DNA of 64,000 nt from Mesodorylaimus sp. YZB2_4 (GCA_030248295.1 JASANH010001039.1:1178001-1242000); one strand, 5' to 3'. Counted from the first letter of the stretch, positions 48,701 through 59,803 are shown. Numbers and translations: made by a program. The notes: generated from the letters alone by a model not told the origin.

Positions 48701-48903
48701 TCGGGTTTGGATGGACAAATGGTGCGGCGCTTGATATACTGAGAACGTACGGGGCTCGTCTTGTTGCCCCTGCCGATAACCCAACTGGCGCAGCAGGTCT
48801 TGGTTTGAGAAATGGGCCATTTATTACGTCGAATCAACTATTCGCAGTCTTACAGCTGCTCTGCCTTAGTCTTGCGGTTTTTATGAAGGGCCAGACATTT
48901 TAA
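42722..48903 (+). CDS. Treh: trehalase-like (GH37) copy 3, membrane-anchored
   Basis: Fourteen exons, open frame of 602 residues: 42722-42819, 42878-42894, 42947-43030, 43695-43793, 43855-43942, 44028-44070, 44129-44251, 45304-45374, 45445-45734, 45793-45978, 46722-46945, 47006-47084, 47469-47614, 48643-48903. After a signal peptide comes CDSKIFCQGPIF, the usual GH37 start. Signature 1 at about residues 167-182 reads [15 protein letters not shown], with Ile 170 for the usual Arg. Then PNGGR, RSQPPFF (Arg 223), TPRPESY (Arg 288), ESGMDF (acid Asp 323), [11 protein letters not shown] (signature 2), MYEKYN (Glu 515) and PGGGGEY (Glu 531). Apart from the Arg-to-Ile change the active site looks complete. 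The last 25 residues are hydrophobic with a short polar tail, fitting a GPI signal or membrane anchor. SINE fragments sit in introns 10 and 13. Confidence 0.93.
44815..45050. repeat. TA-rich microsatellite region, trehalase 3 intron 7
   Basis: Interrupted TATATA runs. The long minus-strand frame of Tyr/Ile codons here is an artefact of the repeat. Confidence 0.8.
46098..46235. repeat. TA-rich microsatellite region, trehalase 3 intron 10
   Basis: Runs of TATATA and ATGTATATAC repeats, in the same intron number as the TA block of copy 2. Confidence 0.75.
46621..46655 (-). mobile_element. SINE fragment
   Basis: CATCACCAAACGCTTATGCA followed by CACTCGAGGGTGA is the inverse of the body of the SINE at 27027-27196. 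Confidence 0.6.
47891..48085 (-). mobile_element. tRNA-derived SINE, diverged copy
   Basis: On the minus strand it begins with a tRNA-like head (GGTCGCGCAGGTGCGCACTT, B-box-like GAGTTCGACTCCC), continues with CCCTCGAGTGCGC and ends in a tandem tail of ACATG units. Head, body and tail order match the SINE at 27027. It lies in trehalase 3 intron 13. Confidence 0.65.
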
Positions 48904-49177
48904 AGCTATATTTTGTGTTTGTGTGTGCGTTATTATGTTATGCACTATAACACAAGGGTTCTGTGAATGCCAGGCTTAATAATCTTGAAATCAACAAGTT
49001 ACTGAGGGTAAGCTATTCTGCTGGATTTTTTATGTCACATTACGCCCATGCCATTGCTGTTTATGCTTAGAAATTACCAAGGTTCAGAAAACTTGGAGAC
49101 AGAATTTCTTATTAATCTGTGCTCTCTAACCCTTGGGGCGGGTCATTTATGCGGTGCCATGTTTATTGTTTCTTTCT

Positions 49178-49183
49178 AATAAA
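49178..49183 (+). terminator. possible polyadenylation signal of trehalase copy 3
   Basis: AATAAA about 275 bp past the stop. Assignment by position only. Confidence 0.4.
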
Positions 49184-49442
49184 AAAACCTAGTTTTGGGC
49201 TGGTTTACACATGCCTAATATGGCGAGTAAAATTTAGTTCCGGACACAGAAGGTTGCATTAAAAAGTTCAACTTGAAAAAAATATTTCATCTAAATCTAA
49301 AACCCCACCACCAAGTTTCGAAGAATTTATACATTGCTATTGTATTTTTTGCACACTGAAATTTGTACTCCAGACTGTGACGATAGTTATTTTTACAAAT
49401 TACCTGACCACGCCAAAATTCGTAGCTATAAGTAGAAAAATT

Positions 49443-49988
49443 CTACCTTCTAATTATTTTCCATATACTTCTTAAAATCAATACTCCAACCCAAGCCCGA
49501 GCAATTAAATGAGTCCATACACCAATCACATATCCGAAATCGACCAAGAATCGACCCAGTTCTTCTAAACCCAATGCTATCATTAATGGATAAAATGCGA
49601 AGTGGGTGCAAATTGAAATTATTACTGGTGTGAATCCAATAATTGCACTAATTGTCCAGTCAAGGTCACTTAAAATGGTCATAGACAAAATTATAACCAA
49701 GATGGAAAATACAAATGCCGTGATTCCATTGCTTGGCTTAGATCCTCTCAGTAAATAATTCAAATTTGAATTTCCCGCCAAATCGCAGTCAGCGGGATTT
49801 TTCTCTTTCTGTTTTCTCTCTTGAGAATAGAAGTAATCAGAATTAATGTAATCGCTTTGGACCTTTGACCTTGAAATGCCTGGGTGAAATTCCTTCTTCT
49901 TTTTTTGTTTGCTTTCAACAGTTGTTGGGAGCGTAATTACAAAAATAAACAAAAGTAACAATAAAGTTGAAAACTTGATTTCGAACAT
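49443..49988 (-). CDS. small membrane protein of unknown function
   Basis: An uninterrupted frame of 181 residues. It begins with a strong signal peptide or anchor (FSTLLLLLFIFVITLPTT), then a Lys-rich polar segment (SKQKKKKEFHPG), then about three hydrophobic helices (residues about 88-108, 112-140 and 150-172), and ends IWKIIRR. Codon use is AT-rich. It sits on the strand opposite to the trehalases, between copies 3 and 4. I recognise no family. Length, signal peptide and well-spaced helices argue for a real gene; lack of any paralogue or splice evidence keeps it unproven. Confidence 0.6.
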   Translation of the reverse strand: MFEIKFSTLLLLLFIFVITLPTTVESKQKKKKEFHPGISRSKVQSDYINSDYFYSQERKQKEKNPADCDLAGNSNLNYLLRGSKPSNGITAFVFSILVIILSMTILSDLDWTISAIIGFTPVIISICTHFAFYPLMIALGLEELGRFLVDFGYVIGVWTHLIARAWVGVLILRSIWKIIRR

Positions 49989-50364
49989 TTTTAGTAGCTT
50001 ATTTCTTAGCTTGAAAAATGATATTCAAATGCAATATGATTTCTTTGGATGGTATCTACTGCACGAACAACCTGATTGACTTTGCTCACAAACCAAGAAA
50101 CATACGTATCAGTGTCAAGGAGACCAAAACTAGTTATGCGCTCTACAACATATGGTGACCGAAATACTCTTTGTCATATGAGCATATGGAAGTCAGTCTA
50201 TGCCATTTTTGGCGCAGTTGCTGTCGCTGTCTTGTGGTCTTGTGATGTTGGCCTGTGGCAGTCATATGATCATGATTCAAATTTCGCGCTCTATTTGACC
50301 GAGTTTTGTGATGTCTGCTGGCTGGAGGGAATCTCTAACTAATGCTCGATCCACAATGGAGGAG

Positions 50365-51081
50365 CAGCGTTGCCAGATGCAGCTAGAATCCGCTAGATCT
50401 AGCGGATTTTTTGTCAGACAGCGGGAAAAATAGCGGATTGAGTGTTTTAGCGAAATTTGCAGCTACTTTTGGGTTTTTCAGCGGATTCTAGCGGATTTAT
50501 GCCAATCTATGTTCGAGTTGCCTATGCGGGAAGTTTTTGAAACAACTCGCCCATTTTTCTGCGACTTTTGAGACAGTTTTGTCCGTGCGTTGAGGTCTAA
50601 AGGTCAGTGTTGACAAGGGACGGGGTAGGCGACAGTAATTTCGACCATGGGTCTACGATTTTGAATAAAAGACCGTATTTGACAACAAATTCACAGTTGA
50701 CTGCTCAGTCGGTGTTACAGTAGGCCTAAGCACAGTCCAGCCTTTGGCGCGAGTGTGGGTCTCACAGGCGGTTACCCCGTATTCCATCCTCCCTTTTTTT
50801 GTCCCTCTTGTTTGGTATTAATAGAAATTTTCTTTTTCCCCTCTCTTCTTGCCTTCGACCCCCAGCCCGGTATGAACGATCCTTGAAATATGTTGTTAAT
50901 GGTACAGCATTTGAGCAAGTGTGAGTAAACGCTTCCTCATACGCCCTTATCTACTGCATTCCATGTTTCATTTTCTAAAATAGCTTGCTTTCGCGATAAA
51001 CTTTTGGCGAACTTTGTACCATTTACAGCGGATTCTCAGGTCTCTGGCAGCGAGGTTTCACTTTTGCATCTGGCAACGCTG
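50365..51081. mobile_element. 717 bp element with CAGCGTTGCCAGATGCA termini
   Basis: CAGCGTTGCCAGATGCA at the left is matched by TGCATCTGGCAACGCTG at the right. The inside holds several AGCGGATT repeats near the left end and one near the right end. Termini of this kind are reminiscent of hAT elements, but I find no matching 8-bp target duplication and no transposase. Confidence 0.65.
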
Positions 51082-51570
51082 CACTTGAGGAACGTGTGAA
51101 ATGGTTTGTAGAGAAGAGAGCTACTGGGGCAGGGAGGGGGTGATTGACGAAAAGGGATTAGGCCTGTTAAAAGATTACTTTCATGCATGTTCGCTGCCTA
51201 ATTAGAAATATTCACCTAAAGTTTCTGGTATTTCTAGAAATTTTCAGCCTGGCATGATTGAGCTTAAAAAAATTGACTTTTGAAATGACTTAGTGCGAAA
51301 CGCTTTTTTACTGATATTTGTCCCGAAATCGGCGAAGTCAGTATTTCCAGAGTGATATTAGCCCGGAATTTTTGTGATGTATGATGTAATTACTTATGTC
51401 CTGCCCAGATTACTGTACTGCATGTTGCGGTACGAGATAAGCATAAAATGTTTCTTGTTTACATCATGATCGAACATTTTTTAAATTATTTTTTCAGTGA
51501 TTTACACTCGCCGATTTCCACTCTGTTTCCTTTAAATGTTTTTCTGAGGTGTGGTTGGGCGAAATAACGC

Positions 51571-51580
51571 GGAATTTTCC
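51571..51580 (+). promoter_or_regulatory. GGAATTTTCC element upstream of trehalase copy 4
   Basis: The ten-base core is identical to that of copies 1-3 and lies 140 bp before the ATG. The flanking AGTTTTTCAC is not kept here. Confidence 0.5.
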
Positions 51581-51710
51581 ATGATGCACTTCCCAATATG
51601 TGCTGCGCTGGCGTGCGGGACCGACATATATGTTTTCACGAACAAAACTAACCGCTTTTTATCAACTTAGACCGAAGCCATTTTTTAGCGGATGACTGAT
51701 CCTTGATATA

Positions 51711-53265
51711 ATGATTCTAAGATTGATATTTTTCGTGATTTTATTTGGCCATGGGTCAAGCTTACTGCCATCATCCACACCTATTTATATGTGTGATAGG
51801 TAAGGGTCGTGAGTTATATTCTTGTAAAAAGTCAAAAAACAGATGTCAATTTTTAGTCAGATTTATTGTCAAGGTAAGTGCTAATTAGGCTTGGTATAAA
51901 GTGTACGTTTTTCTGACAAGTTTTGTCTAGGACCGATTTTGGAAACGGTAAATCGGTTAGGCATATACAATCGTTCGGCTCAATATGTCCATTTACTTTT
52001 GAAAAAATCGCAAGGTATGAATAAGAGGCTGCGTCGCTATGGAACTCTTAGTCATTCTGCCATTCTGTGCTCTAGTCAAGTTCATGTGCTCGATTCTGGA
52101 GAGACAGAAAGGAATGATTGGATTCTAGGCGGAACAGGATCCCAAAAAATAATTTTATCGACCCTCTTGTACAGTAGGTCAGGCATGGGTACCACGGGAG
52201 CAGAGCAGGTATGTAAGCAGTGGGCTGCATGGTCTGCTAATACCCATTACTGCTACTACATTTTCTGCTGTCTTGTCACATAGAAAAAAATTGTACACTG
52301 GTTTAAGTCAGGAGTACGGTTATTATAGATGTCTTTACCCTATCAGATATAATTCTTACTGAAGTAGATGATTTTTTGTCTGCGGTCTACTGAATTTGCA
52401 CTGAGGGACACACAGCTGCAATCACAAACAGTGATCATGGCCACAATACACAGCAGGTGGTTAGTAACGGTATAGAGGTATATGTAACCTTACTGTTGGC
52501 AGGCCACAGCGTGAGAAAGATCGTTCTTGGTCTCCCCTGACGTAGAGACGTTAACCCCTGGGGTTGCTGCTTCAGCCGCAGGTATAGTCGGAAGAATTGC
52601 CTGATTCAGTCGGAAATTTTGTCCCATCGACTTCGGTCAGCCTCATTCCTTCGCCTGCCAGACACAATTGCATGTGTTTGTATGCTAACCTGGTTCCTTC
52701 TTTTCAGCTGAGACACTCAGTGATTTTGCTGCTCAATTTCCCACTCCGCGAAATGCATCTGCAAAAGATGTTAGAAAGTTTTTGGCCAATCACTTTGATG
52801 AGCCTGGTTAGTGCTGATGTTTACTTACTCGCTGTGCTGTACTTTTCTGCGAGGGCTGATAGGGTGATGGGGTGGGGCTTGTAATCTACAGTGTCTTTGA
52901 GGTTCATTTACTGTCAAAAGTACGTTGTAAAACAGATTTATATGCCCCTTGTTTCAGGCGAAGAATTAACCAGCTGTACTCCTGGCGATTGGATTCCTGA
53001 GCCTAAAGCCTTCGACTTGATCGAGGATCAGAATTATAAGGCATGGTAAGTAATGGATCCGTCGATCAAAAACTGGAGAGCTGATTTCAGATCAAAATTC
53101 CAGTTTTGACGCGCTTTAGATTTTTGTTATTGGTTATGGGCTACAGGCAGAACTTTGGTGGTGTCTGGAGGTCTTATTGCATTTTACAATATCACTTTCA
53201 GAAGACAAGCTGCATAGATTTAGAATAGAATCAATTGCAAAGCAAGATATTCTATGGTACATAAC

Positions 53266-53298
<33 letters not shown>

Positions 53299-56200
53299 GC
53301 TTACTGTATATACCCGTATAGTGAAAAAGTCCGAAACATGTTTTATTTTTGTCCAGTACTGAACATATGCTCAGAGAATATATAACACAGCATATACCCT
53401 CAGTATCACCGAAGTATAAAGATATATATGCATATACTTAATGCATATATATATAAAATAATAATACACGCTTGTTTCATATTTACCCGGAATAATTCCT
53501 GCTGTTTTCCAGGGCGAAAGACCTGCACAGTATTTGGTTAAAGTTATGCCGACGGGTATGTAATCGTGTTTTGTTCAGGATGATTTTTAATAACATCGCT
53601 TTTTATTTGCCACTTTAGTTTAGAGACTCGGATGCAAAAGATTTTGCCAGAAATACTTTGCTCTATGTCCCTAATATCTTTATCGCTCCTGGTGGGCTTT
53701 TTCGAGAATATTATTATTGGGACACTTATTGGACAATAAAAGTACGTTGGCATAAGATATGCCATTTTAGTGTACCTGCTACAAGCATGTGCTTCTGCCG
53801 CAATTTAGCTGCTACAGTTTGCAAAAAAAATGTTGAGGGTCTCAGCAAGAAAAGCGGGCGCAGGATTTAATTAATTTTTGATGGCTAAGATATGAACTAA
53901 TTTTTGACTTAAGTGATGCCCTATCAATTGACTTCCAAAGCAAACTAAAGTTTTTGGCGTTTCAAGAATGCGAAATAGGCGACTTCATATTTCATATATG
54001 TACTGCACAGATATATATATATATATATATAGATAGATAGATATACATGTGTGAATATAATACATATACTTTATATGTAAGTATATGTGTATATATCGTG
54101 ACCTTTCATACAGTAAACTGTATAAAGGTCACGCTGGCTCATAAGTTTGCATCATCAGGCGTATTTGTATATTGTTGATCTAATTAGATGTTATAATTCG
54201 GTTATCTGTTATTACTATAACTCTGACTGATCCCAAGTATATCCTTAGGGTCTCCTGGTCTCACAAATGTATGATACTTCAAAGGCGATTATCGAAAATT
54301 TTGCATACCTTATTCGCTAGTAAGATTTTTAACCAGCCATTCATCTGATCCCCCTACAGTATTCCAATATATTCTAACAGCTATGGTTATATTCCTAACG
54401 GTGGTCGAACGTACTATCTGCATCGAACACAGCCACCCTTTTTCATACCTATGGTCTATGAATATTATACTCAAACCCGAGACTCGGAATTCTTAATCGA
54501 GATGCTGCCTTACATGAAAACAGAACTCAATTTTTGGTTCAATAATCGAACTGTAAGTGTCTATTCGGGTCAGAAGAATTATACTGTGTATCGATATTGT
54601 ACACTGAGTAACACACCCAGACCTGAAATGCATCGTGAAGATACTGAATTGGCGCTCAAGAAAAACCCAGGTGGGTACACTGTATTTTGATTTTTCGGAA
54701 AATTGTTAAAATTAAAACTAGGCTCAAATTTTGAAGATGAAAGACCCGCATTATACAGAGATATAGCCTCAGCAACAGAAGCTGGTATGGATTTTAGTGG
54801 TCGATTTTTTGGTAATCACAAAGACATGATAACTATTCGAACAACGGATGTGCTACCAGTCGACCTGAATGCTATTTTATGCTGGGCATATGATATTATG
54901 CACTTGCTGCATAAAGCTTTGGGTAAGCAATTTTTTAAGTAGGCGGGTTTTATCAAAAAAAATTTGCGTGAGCATTGAAGAATTGTACTGCATCAAAACT
55001 TTGAGAAGCTGAAATCTCTGGCTCTATGGCTGACCAGAGGATAGTTTAAGCCACATTTCAGACAAAATATTTTTTACTGTATTTGATGGCAAAATGGGTA
55101 ATGCAGTGAATGGGGTCCGTGTGCTAGAACTCACACTCAGCACTGCAGACTCGATATAGAATTACAGAGAGAGAGTTTGAGGAGAATCAAGAAGTTATTA
55201 AAATTTTTGTAAAGTTTGCCGCTTCAAACAGGGCTCATAAAAGCTGGAGGACCTTGGAAAAGTCAGGGAAAACAGGTATTTTGGAGCAAAAATCAGGGAG
55301 GTTATCTTCTGAGGCTCCAAATTTTGCGTCCCCGCCTTTTCTATGTGCCTGACAAATGCTGGAAGCCAGTGAATCAGGTTAAGTTAATTTTTTACTGCCA
55401 AGACACTGTGGAAGTATTTTGGGAAAAAATTAAATTTTTGGTTTGAGAACCTAGAAAAATCAGAAAACATTATTTTTCGCCCTTTTTATGAACCCTGATG
55501 AACTTGAAACTAACTTTTTAGTTTGAATTCACTGTACTTTAGGGAATCTCAGTGAAGCAGACAAATATTTAGAAAAACGGCAAGAACTTCGGGAAATGCT
55601 TAAAGCATTATTCTATAATGAATCCTCTGGTACATGGTTCGACCGTGATTACAAATCCGGCTTACATATATCCAACTTTTATCCTTCGAATGCCGTACCA
55701 TTATTCACTGGCTGCTATGATCCATTGGACAAAAAGAAATCGAGTAGATTGTACGATTATATGGAAGTAAGCCTGGTGTAGGATGTTAGGAAACTAAAAT
55801 TTTTTGCTTTGTTCGGATACCTTTGTGAACGAAGCTAAGCCAACAGTGACCAGCCCACTGATCTGGGCCAGAAGCTGTTAATCCGAATTTCAAATTCCCG
55901 CCAAAATAAGCTCTTTTCTGTTGGCTGAATCACTGTATCCTTCAAGGCGCAATTATAGTCGACAAAATTTCTACTCCTACCCCTAGGGTAGGTGTAATGG
56001 CCATATACTTAAGCGTATGCTATTACTCCTACCCTAGGGGTAGGTGTAGAAATTTTGTCGACTATAAATGCGCCTTCAAGCCCACCCATCTTGACTATGG
56101 GTTCCCTAAATATAGTCGGATTAATCAGCCTAGAGGCACTACGATGCACGGCGCCAGTCTGGCGGGGAGGCCCATGGCCGCGCGAAACACAAAACTAGTA

Positions 56201-59000
56201 ACGAGAGCGCGCCTGAAAACAGGTTTCTTGTATGCTAGGGGCGGGAGAGTTTTAGCAAAAGGACATGTATCTAAGGATTGTCCCGCTCGGCAGGGGTGGA
56301 TTTTATTGACCTTTTAGGGCGGGCGGGGCGGGGTGTAAGGCGGAAAAAATTAAGGCTTGCATTGATCACTGCTAGCCTTAGTTGTACATCGGGGCTATCG
56401 AATTTCTCGATTGGTGCCAAAGCATCTTTGTGAAATTCAGGACGCAACTGTACTTTTCCATCATGAACTTTCGAGCATTGAACTGAGGCATCTGGAGCAC
56501 TGCTGGCACAAGGTACTCATGATCCTGAGTGGCCTTCATTTCTTTCATTTGCAGCGGGATCAGCTTGCAATTGAGGAATAAATTTAAGGTATGCTGCGTG
56601 ATCCCACATGGACGTTTTTGAGTGCGTTTTGACGCTAATCCGCTATCCACTCCATCATTCAAATTCAAATCTGTGTTTAACTGGACGTGAACTTCTAGTA
56701 TGTTCATGTCTACATCCATACTTGTGTCCATGTCAATATAAATACTGGCATCTGGCTCCGTAAACAGCTCGGTGTCCTCATCAGTGTCGCCATGTTAGCT
56801 TTCGCGAACTAATAGTAATAAAATTATTGGTACTATAAATAGAGTTTTCATGATTTTCATATATCACGACTTATCCAATTCAGGTACCGTAGCGAATGGT
56901 CGCAAAGGATAGTTCAGCCTGCTGTATGGATGTGCAGCGGGGAGAAAGACCAATTCACTGAACAAAACCGAGCTGGGTTCAAAAACATCGGCTTTTCTGC
57001 ATTTATCAATGTGCAGATGGTCTTCTCGATGTCATGCGGCTATCTTGAAGGCCTCACTCAAAAAAGGTATCACACATCTGGCGCTAGGAATTCGAAAAAA
57101 ACGCCGCCCCTAGCATACATGAAACCTGTTTTCAGGCGCGCGCTCGTCACTAGTTTTGTGTTTCGCGCGGCCATGGGCCTCCCCGCCAGACTGGCGCCGT
57201 GCATCGTAGTGCCTCTAGGCTGATTGATCCGACTATAGCGAGAGAAAGTATCATCACTCCAGAAAACTTATGACCAGGCTCAATACATTGTTGGATCAGG
57301 TCAGGTCGAACGGGTCGGTTGCCCCACACCTGGGTCGTTCGATGCTGGTAGGTGCAATAATGAGTTAAATGAGAACTGCTTAAATTTTAGGCAGTTGGAG
57401 CGTTGTCTTTCCCAGGTGGTATTCCCAGCTCGTTAGTGGTAACTGGTCACCAGTGGGATATGCCTAATGGTGAGTCTGTTTTGATCATGCCGGCGGGGCT
57501 TTTGGTTGTACTGTAGAGCACAGGTGTGCTTTAAAAAATTTGTCGCGAAAAGCACAGGCTGGGCCGGAATGTTCCACGCAGGATGAATTTCACCGAATGG
57601 AACATCCAGGCTAGTGTGTTCCATTCGAATAAAATTCGATTGATCCGGAGCTACATTTCTGCCAGTGCGGTCAGTCAGCGTGCCAAAGCGATCACTTTAT
57701 AAAACTCTTGAAAACCGCGAGATGCTGTACTACTCTTGAATTGTGTACTACACTTAAACTGTTTCTACACTTGAATTGTGGCGCCTATGCCAATTCGCCT
57801 ATCATTCAATGAGGCTTAATAAGAGCAAAAATTGTCGACGGCATTTCTAATTTCTCTGATTACTGTCTTCCATTTTTTATGTCCCTAAAAAGGAAAGCAA
57901 AGTGATCAAATTTTTTGACTTTCAACTTTTTAAGGTTGGGCGCCGCAGAATCACATGATTATCGAGGGCTTACGGAAATCTGGTCATCAGAAAATGCAAG
58001 AACACGCTTTCGACTTGGCGAAAAAATGGCTCAAAGTGAATTATCTGGTTTATAAAAAAACCGGTCATATGTATGAAAAGGTATATTTTTGATGATTTGA
58101 GATTATTTTTTAAAACGGTTTCTGGGTGATGCTAAAAGTTTCTTGGATTCAGGGCCCATTGAACTCAACTTGCGGGTGTCCGACTCGCGGGCCGGTAAAT
58201 CATTTCATGTAAAATGTGTCCCTTCACCCACGAGTGCGCATAAGCGTTTGGTGATGTGATAAAACATGAATATGAATTAGAAAAAATCGCACAGAATTTG
58301 CTTGGGGATGTCTCCTGGGGACTGGAGTTACCGGAAGCTGCGTTTCTAATGAGGCAGTTCTAGGATATAACTGAGGTACCGACTGCAGGCTCTCATATGG
58401 CCAGGCAAATTATTTCAGTTTGCTTCAAGGTGGCATTAAAATGGCATCGAAGTGCCATCAAATATAAATGGCAGTTTAGTTCTCAAAATCGGAGCTGAAA
58501 ATCTTTCAGTACCCTCAGAGATGGAGTCCACTCAAGATGGTTTCCTAGCGTCTGGCCCTCTGCAACAGAATCGTCCAAGTATCTACATAGGTATCACTAG
58601 CCCAGGGACCTGTTCGAGGCGGCGAGTGATCAGCATCTTTTTCTTAACCGGTAGAAATCTTACCCCTACAGCAATTCCTTTTTAGTACAACGTTACTGAC
58701 AGCACATATCAGCCAGGTGGTGGTGGCGAATACCAAGTGCAGACTGGATTTGGATGGACCAATGGCGTTGCACTTGATCTATTAAAAACATATGGTGCCC
58801 GCCTTGTCGCACCTCACGATCAGGCTAACGACAGGCCAGCTGGTAGCGTATCTGTTCAGAGCGGATGGTCGTTCATGTCATTCCAACAAGTCACAGCTTT
58901 ACAGGTTTTCTGTGTTTTGGTTAGCCTGGTAGCTTTTTTGAAATTGCTTCGGTGTTTCATGAAGTTAGTGTATAGACGCTGTGAGAATCAGGGTTTATGA
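51711..59000 (+). CDS. Treh: trehalase-like (GH37) copy 4, membrane-anchored
   Basis: Fourteen exons, open frame of 617 residues: 51711-51799, 51857-51873, 51931-52014, 52708-52806, 52958-53045, 53513-53555, 53619-53741, 54249-54319, 54381-54670, 54737-54922, 55543-55766, 57391-57469, 57935-58080, 58686-59000. The ATG at 51711 opens a signal peptide that leads to [19 protein letters not shown], the best match in the window to the standard GH37 start together with copy 5. Signature 1 is [15 protein letters not shown] (Leu for Arg). Present: PNGGR, RTQPPFF, TPRPE (then Met, not Ser), [34 protein letters not shown]. The C-terminus has a longer hydrophobic segment ending in a basic tail ([12 protein letters not shown]), more like a transmembrane anchor than a GPI signal. 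Intron 11 (1.6 kb) holds two nested inverted-repeat elements. Confidence 0.92.
53266..53300. repeat. (TA)n microsatellite, trehalase 4 intron 5
   Basis: An almost pure run of TA dinucleotides. Confidence 0.85.
54009..54075. repeat. TA/GATA microsatellite, trehalase 4 intron 7
   Basis: TATATA run followed by GATAGATAGATA. Intron 7 is the same intron that carries TA blocks in copies 1 and 3. Confidence 0.8.
55944..56077. mobile_element. 134 bp near-perfect palindrome
   Basis: Arms of about 60 nt pair almost fully: AAGGCGCAATTATAGTCGAC on the left and GTCGACTATAAATGCGCCTT on the right, with CCTACCCCTAGGGTAGG and CCTACCCTAGGGGTAGG inside. It is either a fold-back MITE or a very stable hairpin in trehalase 4 intron 11. 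Confidence 0.85.
56111..57237. mobile_element. 1.1 kb element with terminal inverted repeats of about 145 bp
   Basis: TATAGTCGGATTAATCAGCC at the left is inverted at the right as GGCTGATTGATCCGACTATA. The repeats continue through CACTACGATGCACGGCGCC, GGCCCATGGCCGCGCG and CGCCTGAAAACAGG. TA at both ends may be the target site. Inside, the minus strand has a 117-codon frame (56378-56731) rich in Asp and Met at its start that I do not recognise; it may be a decayed transposase part. Lies in trehalase 4 intron 11. Confidence 0.85.
58181..58278 (+). mobile_element. SINE, 3' part
   Basis: CGACTCGCGGGCCGGTAAAT, GTGTCCCTTCACCC, GCGCATAAGCGTTTGGTGAT and an ACATGAAT tail match the SINE at 27027-27196. 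The tRNA-like head is degenerate. It lies in trehalase 4 intron 13. Confidence 0.75.
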
Positions 59001-59803
59001 AGAAACCAGCAAAGTAATACGAAATTGGGTGGTTATTTTGCTTGAAAACGTCTTCTTTGTCTAGTTCACAAGTGAACTGTGCAGCTTGTGTTTTTCCTTT
59101 TTGCTGTTAACCCAGTGGGGTAGGCGTCTCTCATTTATTTTTGCCGACTCGAGTGTGTTTCAAACAATTGACACTTATTATACAAAATGAATGAAATCAT
59201 CACAGAGTCACTAGGTTATCTTTGATAATCATTTCGCTGTCTTCCCAATGATCGCCTCAGCCAGCAGTACTTGGTGAGCAAGGAGCTCCCAGCCAGGAAA
59301 ACGTCTTTATCTGGCCTCACTGGTAAATTTTTGTTTGCTGAGGCCAGATGAATTTTCCTTGGACGCGAGCATGTAAGAAATATCAGATGAGAGAGGTACT
59401 AAAAGATCGAACATGAGACGCCAGAGGGCATTTGCAAAGGCTTCAAGAAACAGCGGCTGGGAATTTCTGAATAGTGAGGTTGCAACATTTTACAGCAGAA
59501 CTTCCCTTTGCTGGATCGATCGATGAATATTAATTTGGATCGCCAGAGTAAAAGAAATCAAATTGTCGTAAAGGTTTACGATACCAAAATCGCGGGAATG
59601 CAAATAGCGGTACTTGCTGAATCTGATGCAGCCAAAACACGAACTCCGATTCTCTGTCTTGTGGTTGAACAGTTGAACAGCAGAATCAACCGCAATTGGA
59701 AATGATCCTGAGCATTATTTTGCTTAAGTCAGTCATAGACTAATTAGATAAACTTAGATAGGAATCTCAAGCATATGCACTCTAGCATGTTCTGCATATT
59801 ATA
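59001..59803. other. intergenic stretch after trehalase copy 4
   Basis: No supported gene. The 65-codon frame at 59508-59705 has no family match, signal peptide or splice context. Confidence 0.45.
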
